The translations under genes and the position numbers were made by a program. A stretch of DNA of 64,000 bases from Kangiellaceae bacterium. GTDB taxonomy: Bacteria > Pseudomonadota > Gammaproteobacteria > Enterobacterales > Kangiellaceae. The notes below the pieces were generated by a model, which had not been told where the DNA came from, did not search any database, and saw only the letters and a program-made list of their open reading frames with translations. Shown here piece after piece: positions 55,919-64,000 of the stretch. The first letter of the stretch is position 1; each line of letters begins with the position of its first letter. Location: the NCBI GenBank assembly GCA_013373015.1, contig JABXIQ010000006.1, positions 99,906 to 163,905 on the forward strand. The letters run 5' to 3'.

Positions 55919-56899
55919 TTAGTCACCTAAAATGCTTGATGGAGGCCAGTTTTCTAAACGCATACCTAGTGACAAACCACGAGAAGCAAGAACGTCTTTA
56001 ATTTCTGTCAATGACTTCTTACCAAGGTTTGGAGTCTTTAACAACTCTACTTCGGTGCGTTGTACCAAGTCACCAATATAATGGATATTCTCAGTTTTCA
56101 AACAGTTTGCAGAACGTACTGTTAATTCAAGATCATCAACTGGACGCAATAAAATTGGATCCACTTCTGGTTCTTCTTTTTCTGGCTCTGCTTGTTTCTC
56201 GTCTTGTAAATCAACGAACGCTGCTAATTGCTGCTGAAGGATAGTCGCACTACGACGAATAGCTTCTTCAGGATCAATAGTACCGTTTGTTTCTAAGTCA
56301 AGAACCAGCTTGTCCAAGTTAGTACGTTGCTCTACACGCGCAGCTTCTACGGTGTATGAAACTTTTTTCATTGGGCTGAATGAAGAGTCTACGTGTAAAA
56401 CACCAATCGGCTTATCTTCGCCTTCAGGTAATTTACGAGTGTTTGATGCTTCATAACCACGACCAAGACGAACTTTGATACGCATGTTCAAAGCACCGCC
56501 TTTGTTCAAAGTTGCGATGTAGTGATCTTTGTTCACTACTTCTGCACCAGCGACTTCTTCAATGTCAGCAGCGGTTACAACACCTTCACCTTTAGATTGC
56601 AAAGTAAGCGTAGCTTCTTCTTTATCTTCTAGGCGAATGGCTAAACCTTTCAAATTCAAAAGGATATCGATTACGTCTTCTTGAACACCCTCAATCGCTG
56701 AGTATTCGTGAAGAACACCGTCGATCTCGACTTCTGTTACTGCCGCTCCTGGCATAGAAGATAATAAAATACGACGAAGTGAATTACCCAAAGTGTGCCC
56801 AAAACCGCGCTCAAATGGTTCAAGAATCACACGCGCTTTAGTGCCTTCGCTTGATTCGACCTTGATTTGACGTGGAGTCAGAAGTTCAGTTGCTGACAT
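55919..56899 (-). CDS. rpoA: RNA polymerase alpha subunit
   Basis: Alpha dimerises to seed RNA polymerase assembly; its C-terminal domain contacts UP elements and activators. The N-terminal domain contains [20 protein letters not shown] and the C-terminal domain has [23 protein letters not shown], ending [11 protein letters not shown]. The ATG at 56899 is preceded by GAGGG at a good distance; an in-frame ATG at 56911 has no such site. It yields 326 residues, near the usual 329. It sits between rpsD and rplQ. Confidence 0.97.
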   Translation of the reverse strand: MSATELLTPRQIKVESSEGTKARVILEPFERGFGHTLGNSLRRILLSSMPGAAVTEVEIDGVLHEYSAIEGVQEDVIDILLNLKGLAIRLEDKEEATLTLQSKGEGVVTAADIEEVAGAEVVNKDHYIATLNKGGALNMRIKVRLGRGYEASNTRKLPEGEDKPIGVLHVDSSFSPMKKVSYTVEAARVEQRTNLDKLVLDLETNGTIDPEEAIRRSATILQQQLAAFVDLQDEKQAEPEKEEPEVDPILLRPVDDLELTVRSANCLKTENIHYIGDLVQRTEVELLKTPNLGKKSLTEIKDVLASRGLSLGMRLENWPPSSILGD

Positions 56900-57022
56900 A
56901 GTATCCCTCATCTAAGGATTAATATTAAATACTGTGTTTCGCGAACTTGTTTATAAGTACGCTTAACGCAACAAAGCCTGATAGATAAACTGTCAGGCTT
57001 TATCCGCTTCGACCTATCGGGA

Positions 57023-57643
57023 TTACTTAGAGTAAAGTTCCACGATTAGGTTTTCGTTGATACTTGCGTCTAATTCAGAACGCTCTGGAATGCGCTTAAA
57101 AGTGCCTTCCATTTTCTTTGCATCAACTTCTAGCCACTCAAGTGAGTCACGTTGCGCAGCCAATTCTAGCGATGCAACGATACGTGCTTGCTTCTGAGAT
57201 TTCTCACGAACAGAAATTACATCATCAGCGTTCACTGAGTAAGAAGGAATGTTAACAGATTTACCATTAACAAGGATAGCTTTGTGGCTTACCAATTGAC
57301 GAGCTTCGTTACGCGTAGAAGCGAAACCCATGCGGTAAACTACGTTATCCAAACGAGCTTCTAAAAGTTGTAACAAGTTTGCACCTGTAGCACCTTTTAA
57401 ACGATCCGCTTCTTTATAGTAGTTGCGGAACTGACGCTCTAGTACGCCATAGATACGACGAACTTTTTGTTTTTCACGTAACTGAAGACCATAGTCAGAT
57501 AGACGGCTACGACGAGCACCGTGTACACCTGGAATAGTTTCAATCTTACATTTTGTCTCAATTGCACGTACGCCTGATTTGTGACCTAAGTCAACACCTT
57601 CGCGACGCGACAACTTGAGTTTTGGACCTAAATATCTAGCCAT
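57023..57643 (-). CDS. rpsD: 30S ribosomal protein S4
   Basis: S4 begins 30S assembly and represses the alpha operon by binding its leader. The start [19 protein letters not shown], the S4 fold with [20 protein letters not shown] and the RNA-binding block [19 protein letters not shown] are standard. The usual N-terminal zinc Cys cluster is absent, as in many gammaproteobacteria. It is followed by rpoA after a gap holding a small stem (AAAGCCTGA / TCAGGCTTT near 56973-57001). Confidence 0.97.
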   Translation of the reverse strand: MARYLGPKLKLSRREGVDLGHKSGVRAIETKCKIETIPGVHGARRSRLSDYGLQLREKQKVRRIYGVLERQFRNYYKEADRLKGATGANLLQLLEARLDNVVYRMGFASTRNEARQLVSHKAILVNGKSVNIPSYSVNADDVISVREKSQKQARIVASLELAAQRDSLEWLEVDAKKMEGTFKRIPERSELDASINENLIVELYSK

Positions 57644-57662
57644 TTTCTAAACTCCCGTTTAA

Positions 57663-58052
57663 TTACACGCGACGCTTTTTAGGCGGACGACAACCATTGT
57701 GTGGAATAGGTGTTACGTCAGTGATGTTAGTGATCTTAAAACCAGCTGCGTTTAACGCACGAACTGCTGATTCACGACCTGGTCCAGGACCTTTAACAAA
57801 AACTTCAACGTTTTTCATACCCATTTCTTTTGCTGGTTGAGCAGCGCGATCAGCAGCTACCTGTGCAGCAAATGGTGTTGATTTACGTGAGCCACGGAAG
57901 CCTGATCCACCAGCAGTTGCCCATGAAAGAGCGTTGCCTTGGCGGTCAGTGATCGTAATGATGGTATTGTTAAATGACGCGTGAATATGCGCCATACCAT
58001 CAACTACGTGCTTTTTGACTTTCTTTTTCGTAGAACGAGGTGATTTAGCCAT
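57663..58052 (-). CDS. rpsK: 30S ribosomal protein S11
   Basis: Platform protein of the 30S subunit. Blocks [40 protein letters not shown] and the C-terminal [10 protein letters not shown] are diagnostic. It has 129 residues, in the alpha-operon position between rpsM and rpsD with short gaps. Confidence 0.97.
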   Translation of the reverse strand: MAKSPRSTKKKVKKHVVDGMAHIHASFNNTIITITDRQGNALSWATAGGSGFRGSRKSTPFAAQVAADRAAQPAKEMGMKNVEVFVKGPGPGRESAVRALNAAGFKITNITDVTPIPHNGCRPPKKRRV

Positions 58053-58069
58053 TAGTTAATTCCACCAAA

Positions 58070-58426
58070 CTATTTCTTAATCGGTTTACGAGGACCTTTA
58101 CGGGTACGAGCATTTGTCTTTGTGCGCTGACCACGAAGTGGTAAGTTGCGACGGTGACGAATGCCTCGGAAACAACCCAAGTCCATCAAACGTTTAATAT
58201 TCATGTTGATTTCGCGACGCAAATCACCTTCAACGGTAAATTTGCTCACCTCGTTACGTAGATTCTCAATTTGGTCTTCGTTCAAATCTTTGATCTTTGC
58301 AGTAGGTTCAACCCCTGCATCAGCACAGATTTTCTGTGCACGAGGACGACCGATACCATAGATAGCGGTCAGTGCGATCTCAGCATGCTTATGTACCGGA
58401 ATGTTAATACCAGCTATACGAGCCAT
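58070..58426 (-). CDS. rpsM: 30S ribosomal protein S13
   Basis: S13 is a head protein at the A1 contact of the 30S subunit. It starts [20 protein letters not shown], and has [13 protein letters not shown] and the C-terminal [15 protein letters not shown] tail that contacts P-site tRNA. It has 118 residues. It leads the alpha operon; the leader hairpin at 58456 is between rpmJ and this gene. Confidence 0.97.
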   Translation of the reverse strand: MARIAGINIPVHKHAEIALTAIYGIGRPRAQKICADAGVEPTAKIKDLNEDQIENLRNEVSKFTVEGDLRREINMNIKRLMDLGCFRGIRHRRNLPLRGQRTKTNARTRKGPRKPIKK

Positions 58427-58455
58427 TAACAGTTTCTCCTAAAAATTTAATAAGC

Positions 58456-58493
58456 AGGCGTGAAAGGTCGCGCATTTTAGCGACATCACGCCT
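58456..58493 (-). promoter_or_regulatory. Bulged leader hairpin before rpsM (candidate S4-binding alpha leader)
   Basis: Outer arms AGGCGTGA / TCACGCCT enclose inner arms GTCGC / GCGAC. It lies in the rpmJ-rpsM gap, where the E. coli alpha operon has its S4-repressed mRNA leader. Folding similarity to that pseudoknot is not tested. Confidence 0.5.
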
Positions 58494-58514
58494 AAAAATC
58501 AACCAATTAAATGA

Positions 58515-58628
58515 CTAACCTTGACGTTGTTTATGACGTGGGTCAGTACAGATAACGCGAACACTGCCGTGACGACGAATCACTTTGCAGTTACGGCACA
58601 TTTTTTTTACAGAAGCACGAACTTTCAT
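58515..58628 (-). CDS. rpmJ: 50S ribosomal protein L36 (zinc-binding form)
   Basis: I found this 37-residue gene by hand translation. It reads [16 protein letters not shown] through to RHKQRQG with Cys11, Cys14, Cys27 and His32 forming the zinc site. This zinc (C+) form is usual for the spc operon copy. It follows secY (upstream on this strand) and precedes rpsM. Confidence 0.95.
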   Translation of the reverse strand: MKVRASVKKMCRNCKVIRRHGSVRVICTDPRHKQRQG

Positions 58629-58647
58629 TTGTTACTCCAACATGCTT

Positions 58648-59988
58648 TTAGCGACGAACGCGGCCTGATGGGCCATGTTTCTTCAAATTCGCTTTCTTTA
58701 ACACTGAATCGTATTGTTGTGACATTAAGTGAGCTTGCACTTGAGCCATGAAATCCATAGCGACAACAATGATGATCAGCAATGAAGTTCCACCGAAGTA
58801 GAACGGATAATTAAAGAATAAGATCAGGAATTCTGGCAATAAACATACCGCTGTCATGTAAAGCGCGCCCCAGAATGTAAGACGTGTAGTTACTTTATCA
58901 AGATAGCTAGCCGTTTGTTGGCCAGGACGGATACCTGGAATAAAGGCACCTGATTTCTTTAAGTTGTCAGCTGTATCACGAGGATTTTGCGTCAATGCAG
59001 TATAGAAGAATGCAAAGAAGATAATACCCAGTGCGTACAACATGATGTAAACAGGCTTACCTGGCTGTAAGTTTTGCGCGAGCGTAGTCAACCAGCTTAC
59101 TTCACCGGTACCCGAACCGAACCAAGATAACAATGTACCTGGGAACAATACGATACTTGAAGCAAAAATTGCTGGAATAACACCTGCCATATTGAGTTTC
59201 ATTGGTAAGAAACTACTTTGCGCAGCAAAAACCTTGTTACCCTGCTGGCGTTTAGCATAATTAATGGTGATGCGACGTTGCGCTCGCTCGAACCAGACAA
59301 TGAAATAAACTACTGCCAGCGCGAACACACCAAATACTAAAATACCTAAAACATTTCTATCGCCATCATAAGCTTGGCCAAACACCTGGCTAATTGCCTG
59401 TGGGAAGCCTGCTACGATACCAACTAAAATGATGATCGAAATACCGTTACCAATACCGCGCTCAGTAATCTGCTCACCTAACCACATCAAGAACATTGTG
59501 CCTGTTACCAAGGTAACGATAGCCACAAAGTAGAATGAGAAGTCAGCGTTTGCTACTAAACCTGGGATCAAGTTTGGCAGCTGAGTTGCCATACCGAATG
59601 CTTGAACTGTAGCTAACGCAACAGTTAAGTAACGAGTATATTGATTAATTTTACGACGGCCGCTTTCGCCTTCTTTCTTAATTTCTTTTAACCGCGGGTC
59701 AACGTAACTCAAGATTTGCATGATAATCGATGCAGAAATATACGGCATGATTCCCAATGCAAAAACAGATGCACGCTCCATTGCGCCACCTGAGAATACG
59801 TTGAACATGGTGAAGATAGTACCACCTTGATTATCAAGGAACGCAGCTAATGCTGAGCCATCAACCCCAGGAACAGGAATAAAAGAACCTAAACGGAAAA
59901 CTACAATAGCCATGAGCACAAACAGCAAACGCTGCTTGAGCTCAGATAAACCACCGCTTTTGGCTAGTTGCTGTGGTGACAAAGCCAT
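58648..59988 (-). CDS. secY: Preprotein translocase subunit SecY
   Basis: SecY is the channel of the Sec translocon in the inner membrane. The 446 residues have ten transmembrane helices, with conserved [29 protein letters not shown] and [19 protein letters not shown]. The C-terminus is basic ([11 protein letters not shown]). Its ATG overlaps the last base of the rplO stop codon (TAATG), so translation is coupled. Confidence 0.97.
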   Translation of the reverse strand: MALSPQQLAKSGGLSELKQRLLFVLMAIVVFRLGSFIPVPGVDGSALAAFLDNQGGTIFTMFNVFSGGAMERASVFALGIMPYISASIIMQILSYVDPRLKEIKKEGESGRRKINQYTRYLTVALATVQAFGMATQLPNLIPGLVANADFSFYFVAIVTLVTGTMFLMWLGEQITERGIGNGISIIILVGIVAGFPQAISQVFGQAYDGDRNVLGILVFGVFALAVVYFIVWFERAQRRITINYAKRQQGNKVFAAQSSFLPMKLNMAGVIPAIFASSIVLFPGTLLSWFGSGTGEVSWLTTLAQNLQPGKPVYIMLYALGIIFFAFFYTALTQNPRDTADNLKKSGAFIPGIRPGQQTASYLDKVTTRLTFWGALYMTAVCLLPEFLILFFNYPFYFGGTSLLIIIVVAMDFMAQVQAHLMSQQYDSVLKKANLKKHGPSGRVRR

Positions 59989-60425
59989 TACGCTTCTACC
60001 TTACCACCAGCCGCTTCGATAGCCGCTTGTGCACCTTTAGTTACGCGGACACCGCCAGAAACTGTTACTGCACGATCGATGCTACCAGAAAGCATGATTT
60101 TTACGTTTTCGATGTTATTGGTGATAAGACCAGCTTTTTTCAAGCTCAACATATCAACAACTTCACCGTCCACTTTAGCTAATTCGCTTAAACGAATTTC
60201 AGCCGTTACCAAAGATTTACGCGACTTAAAGCCGAATTTTGGTAAACGTTGTTTCAAAGGCATTTGACCACCTTCAAAACCTACAGCTACTCTACCACCT
60301 GAACGTGATTTCAAACCTTTATGACCACGACCAGCAGTTTTGCCGTCTGTAGAACCGATACCACGACCTACACGCTTAGCTTTTTTCTTACTGCCAGGAG
60401 CTGGCATCAAAGTATTAAGACGCAT
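59988..60425 (-). CDS. rplO: 50S ribosomal protein L15
   Basis: L15 is a late assembly protein. It begins [20 protein letters not shown] and has the glycine-rich [17 protein letters not shown] block followed by [19 protein letters not shown]. The 145 residues are standard for the spc operon. It precedes secY with one base of stop/start overlap. Confidence 0.97.
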   Translation of the reverse strand: MRLNTLMPAPGSKKKAKRVGRGIGSTDGKTAGRGHKGLKSRSGGRVAVGFEGGQMPLKQRLPKFGFKSRKSLVTAEIRLSELAKVDGEVVDMLSLKKAGLITNNIENVKIMLSGSIDRAVTVSGGVRVTKGAQAAIEAAGGKVEA

Positions 60426-60429
60426 GATA

Positions 60430-60612
60430 TTACTCCTCTACAGAAACCATGTAGTAGATCTTATTTACCATACCGCGAGTTGAAGGAGTGTCTTCTACTT
60501 CTACAGTATGACCGATACGACGCAAACCTAGACCCGCTAAACAAGCTTTATGTGCTTTTAAGCGGCCAATGCTAGAACGCGTCTGCGTTACTTTCATCAT
60601 TTTCTTTGCCAT
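60430..60612 (-). CDS. rpmD: 50S ribosomal protein L30
   Basis: Short bacterial-type L30 of 60 residues: [19 protein letters not shown] and [20 protein letters not shown] are diagnostic. It lies four bases ahead of rplO and four bases after the rpsE stop codon, in the standard spc order. Confidence 0.97.
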   Translation of the reverse strand: MAKKMMKVTQTRSSIGRLKAHKACLAGLGLRRIGHTVEVEDTPSTRGMVNKIYYMVSVEE

Positions 60613-60616
60613 GGTC

Positions 60617-61120
60617 TTAGTCCAAAATCTCTTCTACTGATTTACCACGCTTGGCAGCCATAGCTTCTGGAGAAGACATTTGCTTCAAACCGTTAACAGT
60701 CGCGCGAACGATGTTAATTGGGTTTGTAGAGCCAACGCTTTTCGCTAAAACGTTTTGGATACCTAGCACTTCAAATACTGCACGCATTGCACCACCAGCG
60801 ATGATACCAGTACCTTCAGATGCTGGTTGCATATACACTTTTGATGCACCGTGACGTGCGTTGATTGGGTGTTGCAACGTGTGACCGTCTTTCAACTCGA
60901 CTTGGATCATATTACGACGAGCTTGCTCCATAGCTTTTTGGATTGCTACAGGCACTTCTTTCGCTTTACCACGACCAAAACCGATTTTACCTTTACCGTC
61001 ACCGATAACAGTCAAAGCTGTGAAGCTGAAAATACGACCACCTTTAACTACTTTAGCAACACGGTTTACGTTGACTAATTTCTCAACTAAACCTTCTTGA
61101 TTATTCATATCTTTTGCCAT
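60617..61120 (-). CDS. rpsE: 30S ribosomal protein S5
   Basis: S5 affects translational accuracy and the 30S helicase path. Blocks [36 protein letters not shown] and [20 protein letters not shown] are standard. Length is 167 residues. It is placed between rplR and rpmD in the spc operon. Confidence 0.97.
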   Translation of the reverse strand: MAKDMNNQEGLVEKLVNVNRVAKVVKGGRIFSFTALTVIGDGKGKIGFGRGKAKEVPVAIQKAMEQARRNMIQVELKDGHTLQHPINARHGASKVYMQPASEGTGIIAGGAMRAVFEVLGIQNVLAKSVGSTNPINIVRATVNGLKQMSSPEAMAAKRGKSVEEILD

Positions 61121-61131
61121 TGCTTCACACC

Positions 61132-61485
61132 TTAGAATTGTAAGCCTTTCTCACGAGCCGCATCAGCTAATGCTTGAACACGACCATGATATTTGAAACC
61201 ACTACGGTCGAAAGCAACTTGCTTTACACCCGCTTCCAAAGCGCGCTCAGCTACTAGCGTACCAACATGCTTTGCAGCATCTACATTGCCAGTAGATTTC
61301 ACGTCACCACGAACTGCTTTTTCTACAGTCGAAGCACTAGCTACTACAGAACCGTTCTCACCGCTGATTACTTGCGCGTAAATGTGGCGTGGAGTTCTGT
61401 TCACTACTAAGCGATTAACGCCCAGTTCATGCATCTTTGCACGGCTACTAGCCGCACGACGCAAACGTTTAATTTTCTTTTCCAT
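61132..61485 (-). CDS. rplR: 50S ribosomal protein L18
   Basis: L18 binds 5S rRNA in the central protuberance. [16 protein letters not shown] and [20 protein letters not shown] are diagnostic. The 117 residues match the family. It is between rplF and rpsE with short gaps. Confidence 0.97.
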   Translation of the reverse strand: MEKKIKRLRRAASSRAKMHELGVNRLVVNRTPRHIYAQVISGENGSVVASASTVEKAVRGDVKSTGNVDAAKHVGTLVAERALEAGVKQVAFDRSGFKYHGRVQALADAAREKGLQF

Positions 61486-61498
61486 AACTTACGCCCTA

Positions 61499-62029
61499 CT
61501 ATTTCTTCTTAGCTTCTTTACGAACAATATGCTCGTCAGCATAACGAACACCTTTACCTTTGTATGGCTCTGGTGGACGGTAAGCACGAATCTTCGCAGC
61601 TACTTCGCCAACAGCCTGCTTATCAGCGCCTTTAACAATCAATTCAGTTTGTGAAGGAGCTTCAACAGTAACGCCTTGTGGTAATTCGTGCTCAATCGGA
61701 TGAGAGAAACCAAGGGTTAAGTTTACTTTGTTGCCTTGAACGTTTGCACGGTAACCAACACCAATTAACTGAAGTTTCTTCTCGAAACCATCAGTAACGC
61801 CAACAACCATGTTGTTAACAAGTGAACGGTAAGTACCAGCCATTGCCCAACCGTTAGCTGTTTCAGATGGTTCAAAACTAATTTGACCGTCTTCCACTTT
61901 AATAGCTACATCGTCATGCAATTTTTGTTCAAGGGTTGCTTTAGAACCTTTTACACTGATCACGCCATCTTTGATGTTGACTTCAACACCTGAAGGGATA
62001 GATACAGCGGCTTTTGCTACACGTGACAT
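61499..62029 (-). CDS. rplF: 50S ribosomal protein L6
   Basis: Two-domain L6 near the sarcin-ricin region. Residues [18 protein letters not shown], the [20 protein letters not shown] block and C-terminal [19 protein letters not shown] match the family. Length is 176 residues. It sits between rpsH and rplR. Confidence 0.97.
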   Translation of the reverse strand: MSRVAKAAVSIPSGVEVNIKDGVISVKGSKATLEQKLHDDVAIKVEDGQISFEPSETANGWAMAGTYRSLVNNMVVGVTDGFEKKLQLIGVGYRANVQGNKVNLTLGFSHPIEHELPQGVTVEAPSQTELIVKGADKQAVGEVAAKIRAYRPPEPYKGKGVRYADEHIVRKEAKKK

Positions 62030-62041
62030 CTTTATTCTCCC

Positions 62042-62434
62042 TTACGCTACAGTGCAGATAACTTCACCACCGTGGCCAGCTTTACGCGCAGCACGGTCGC
62101 TCATTACACCTTTAGACGTTGAGATGATAGCCACACCCAAACCACCGATAACTTTCGGTAATTCGTCTACTCTTTTATAGATACGTAGACCTGGACGGCT
62201 AACACGATTCAACTGGTCGATTACTGGACGACCTTGGTAATATTTTAATTCAACTGTCATAGTTGCTTTAGCGCCTTCTTCAACGCTAAAACCTGCAACG
62301 AAACCTTCGTCGACTAATACTTGTGCAATTGACGCTTTTAATTTTGAAGCAGGCATGCTTACACTTTTCTTCGCAGCAGCTTGGCCGTTACGAATACGAG
62401 TTAACATATCTGCAATAGGATCTTGCATACTCAT
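62042..62434 (-). CDS. rpsH: 30S ribosomal protein S8
   Basis: S8 is a central-domain 30S protein that also represses the spc operon by binding rplE-region mRNA in E. coli. [19 protein letters not shown] and [20 protein letters not shown] are diagnostic. It has 130 residues. I start at the ATG at 62434, preceded by GGGAG; a second ATG two codons later is possible. I did not find an obvious S8 target fold. Confidence 0.96.
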   Translation of the reverse strand: MSMQDPIADMLTRIRNGQAAAKKSVSMPASKLKASIAQVLVDEGFVAGFSVEEGAKATMTVELKYYQGRPVIDQLNRVSRPGLRIYKRVDELPKVIGGLGVAIISTSKGVMSDRAARKAGHGGEVICTVA

Positions 62435-62452
62435 AGTGATTCTCCCAACCGC

Positions 62453-62758
62453 TTACCAGCTTGCTTTAACTAAACCTGGAACGTCACCATTCATCGCGTG
62501 CTCACGTAATTTATTACGGCAAAGGCCGAATTTACGTAAGTAAGCGTGAGGACGACCAGTAACACGACAACGATTACGTTGACGAACAGGATTCGCATTG
62601 CGAGGTAGCTTTTGCAATTTCACTTGAGCTTCCCAAACCTGCTCTTCAGTAGATTCTGGGTTGTTGATAATTGCTTTTAGCTCAGCGCGTTTTGCAGCGT
62701 ACTTAGCAACTGTCTTGCTACGCTTTAATTCACGCTCAATCATAGATTTCTTAGCCAT
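62453..62758 (-). CDS. rpsN: 30S ribosomal protein S14 (zinc-free form)
   Basis: The 101-residue long form without zinc cysteines, as shown by [20 protein letters not shown] and [20 protein letters not shown]. It begins [20 protein letters not shown]. It lies between rplE and rpsH. Confidence 0.97.
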   Translation of the reverse strand: MAKKSMIERELKRSKTVAKYAAKRAELKAIINNPESTEEQVWEAQVKLQKLPRNANPVRQRNRCRVTGRPHAYLRKFGLCRNKLREHAMNGDVPGLVKASW

Positions 62759-62768
62759 TGCGTGCCCC

Positions 62769-63311
62769 TTATGATTTTAATGGGAAGTTGAACGCATTTA
62801 ATAATGCGCGACCTTCTTCGTCATTAGTTGCTGTAGTAGTGATAGTAATATCCATACCACGAACTTTATCGACTTTATCGTAATCAATTTCTGGGAAAAT
62901 GATTTGCTCTTTGATACCTACAGAGTAGTTACCACGACCGTCGAATGACTTAGGGTTTAAACCACGGAAGTCGCGAATACGTGGAACTGCGATAGAGATA
63001 AAGCGCTCTAAGAATTCCCACATACGTTCGCCACGCAATGTGACTTTACAGCCGATCGGGTAGCCATCACGGATCTTAAAGCCCGCAACAGACTTGCGCG
63101 CTACAGTTACGATCGGTTTTTGGCCTGAGATAGCTGTCATATCGCTGACTGCGTGCTCGATGATTTTCTTGTCCGCAATCGCTTCACCCAGACCCATGTT
63201 TAGTGTGATCTTTGTAATGCGTGGGACTTGCATAACTGATTTATACTCAAACTTCTCTTGAAGTTGTTGTACAACAGTATCTTTGTAATAGTTGTGCAGT
63301 TTCGCCATCAT
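62769..63311 (-). CDS. rplE: 50S ribosomal protein L5
   Basis: L5 binds 5S rRNA and contacts P-site t[35 protein letters not shown] and [18 protein letters not shown] are diagnostic. Length is 180 residues. Two adjacent ATG codons (63311 and 63308) are possible, with AGGTAATAA in front of both. Confidence 0.97.
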   Translation of the reverse strand: MMAKLHNYYKDTVVQQLQEKFEYKSVMQVPRITKITLNMGLGEAIADKKIIEHAVSDMTAISGQKPIVTVARKSVAGFKIRDGYPIGCKVTLRGERMWEFLERFISIAVPRIRDFRGLNPKSFDGRGNYSVGIKEQIIFPEIDYDKVDKVRGMDITITTTATNDEEGRALLNAFNFPLKS

Positions 63312-63328
63312 TTATTACCTAGTTACAA

Positions 63329-63649
63329 TTAAATTGTTTCGCCAGTTTTCTTAAAGAAGCGCGATTTTTTACCATCTTCAACTTTGAAACCTACGCGATC
63401 TGCTTTACCCGTAGCTGGGTTATAAATAGCTACGTTTGACAAATCTAGTGAAGCTTCTTTCTCGATGATACCGCCTTCATTAATCGAACCATCTGGATTT
63501 TGACTTGGTTTAGTGTGTTTCTTAACCAAGTTAACGCCACCAACGATCACGCGGCCAGCATCAGGAAGAACGCGAGTAACAGTACCGCGCTTACCTTTGT
63601 CTTTGCCTGCGATTACGATGACTTCGTCGCCGCTTTTAATCTTTTGCAT
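63329..63649 (-). CDS. rplX: 50S ribosomal protein L24
   Basis: L24 initiates 50S assembly; its KOW motif is [22 protein letters not shown]. The later [18 protein letters not shown] and [12 protein letters not shown] complete the 106-residue protein. It lies between rplN and rplE. Confidence 0.97.
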   Translation of the reverse strand: MQKIKSGDEVIVIAGKDKGKRGTVTRVLPDAGRVIVGGVNLVKKHTKPSQNPDGSINEGGIIEKEASLDLSNVAIYNPATGKADRVGFKVEDGKKSRFFKKTGETI

Positions 63650-63663
63650 GATTCTCGTCTCTC

Positions 63664-64000
63664 TTACAGTACTTCTGGTGCCAAAGACACGATCTTCATG
63701 AACTTGTCGCCGCGTAATTCACGGGTTACAGGTCCAAAGATACGAGTACCAATCGGCTGTAAGTTGTTGTTCAAAATTACCGCTGCATTGCCGTCGAACT
63801 TGATCAAAGAGCCGTCTGGACGACGAACACCTTTACGCGTACGAACTACAACTGCGTTCAGAACATCACCTTTTTTCACTTTACCACGTGGGATCGCTTC
63901 TTTTACGCTCACCTTGATAACGTCACCAACGTTAGCGTAACGGCGATGCGAACCACCCAGTACTTTAATACACATTACTCGACGAGCGCCTGAATTATCA
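63664..64000 (-). CDS. rplN: 50S ribosomal protein L14 (5' end outside window)
   Basis: The reading frame runs to the window edge: [16 protein letters not shown] is present, so about 11 N-terminal residues are missing. Family blocks [35 protein letters not shown] and [13 protein letters not shown] follow. The Met just before CIKVLGG is internal, not the start. It is the first spc-operon gene and is cut by the window end. Confidence 0.96.
   Translation of the reverse strand, partial: DNSGARRVMCIKVLGGSHRRYANVGDVIKVSVKEAIPRGKVKKGDVLNAVVVRTRKGVRRPDGSLIKFDGNAAVILNNNLQPIGTRIFGPVTRELRGDKFMKIVSLAPEVL

Noticed and set aside
58467..58484. Second RegA-type site (GTCGC and GCGAC arms)
   Set aside because: The arms are in the opposite orientation to the GCGNC-Nx-GNCGC pattern and form part of an RNA-type hairpin before rpsM.
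63500..63940. Plus-strand ORF of 146 codons opposite rplX/rplN
   Set aside because: It is the antisense shadow of two certain ribosomal protein genes.
1..64000. tRNA, rRNA, CRISPR array, insertion sequences or attachment sites
   Set aside because: I searched by eye for cloverleaf arms, regularly spaced repeats, transposase motifs and flanking duplications and saw none that I could support.

Overview
The window reads as a chromosomal stretch of a free-living, Gram-negative gammaproteobacterium with moderate-to-low GC. The evidence is the gene order (orn/nnr/tsaE/amiC/mutL; nrdR-ribD-ribE-ribBA-ribH-nusB-thiL-pgpA; xseB-ispA-dxs; S10-spc-alpha ribosomal block), outer-membrane beta-barrels, a TonB receptor, lipoproteins and a BCCT/MarR osmolyte module. 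My inference is a marine member of the Oceanospirillales/Kangiella type; the sequence alone does not prove the genus. No tRNA, rRNA, CRISPR, IS element or prophage was found.

Layout. 1-5.3 kb (minus strand): orn, nnr, tsaE, amiC and the first 400 codons of mutL, whose end lies outside the window. 5.5-9.1 kb (plus): phhB, rsgA, psd, a small membrane protein and a cytochrome b561. 9.3-12.6 kb: a VpsR-like AAA+ regulator and a secreted M11-type metallopeptidase, converging on a large secreted protein (12.7-14.4 kb). 14.7-17.3 kb: small housekeeping or unknown genes (DUF937, alkyltransferase-like protein, thioredoxin-like protein, YqcC and DUF2889 proteins). 17.5-22.8 kb: a redox and metal themed segment with a FecA-type TonB receptor preceded by Fur-like and FNR-like sites, a RegB/RegA (PrrB/PrrA) two-component system, and a divergent Met/His-rich outer-membrane protein. 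A perfect RegA-type palindrome lies in the divergent gap. 22.9-28 kb: small lipoprotein, greB, BCCT transporter plus porin with a divergent MarR regulator, unknown membrane protein and an Smr protein. 28-36.9 kb: uup, a methyltransferase, a DUF4097 protein, an unannotated short transcript candidate with its own terminator, glnS and xseB-ispA-dxs. 36.9-44.2 kb: an accessory run of four exported proteins, namely an S74-chaperone protein and its small partner, and a DUF255 thioredoxin fused to a DsbD-like domain paired with a seven-repeat FG-GAP/ASPIC-UnbV protein. 44.2-51.5 kb: pgpA, thiL, nusB, riboflavin genes, nrdR and glyA. 51.6-55.2 kb: SLT lipoprotein, degenerate receiver protein, zinc exporter, DUF1232 protein, methyltransferase and a 44-residue DUF3149 protein. 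55.3-64 kb (minus): rplQ, rpoA, rpsD, rpsK, rpsM, rpmJ, secY, rplO, rpmD, rpsE, rplR, rplF, rpsH, rpsN, rplE, rplX and 5'-truncated rplN.

The most interesting non-textbook signals are the RegA-type palindrome joining a redox two-component system to a metal-related outer-membrane protein, the Fur plus FNR double site of the TonB receptor, the 24-codon ORF or sRNA with a strong terminator near 31.8 kb, the exported FG-GAP/DUF255 pair, and the rpoA-rplQ gap carrying a hairpin and a perfect 20-bp palindrome.
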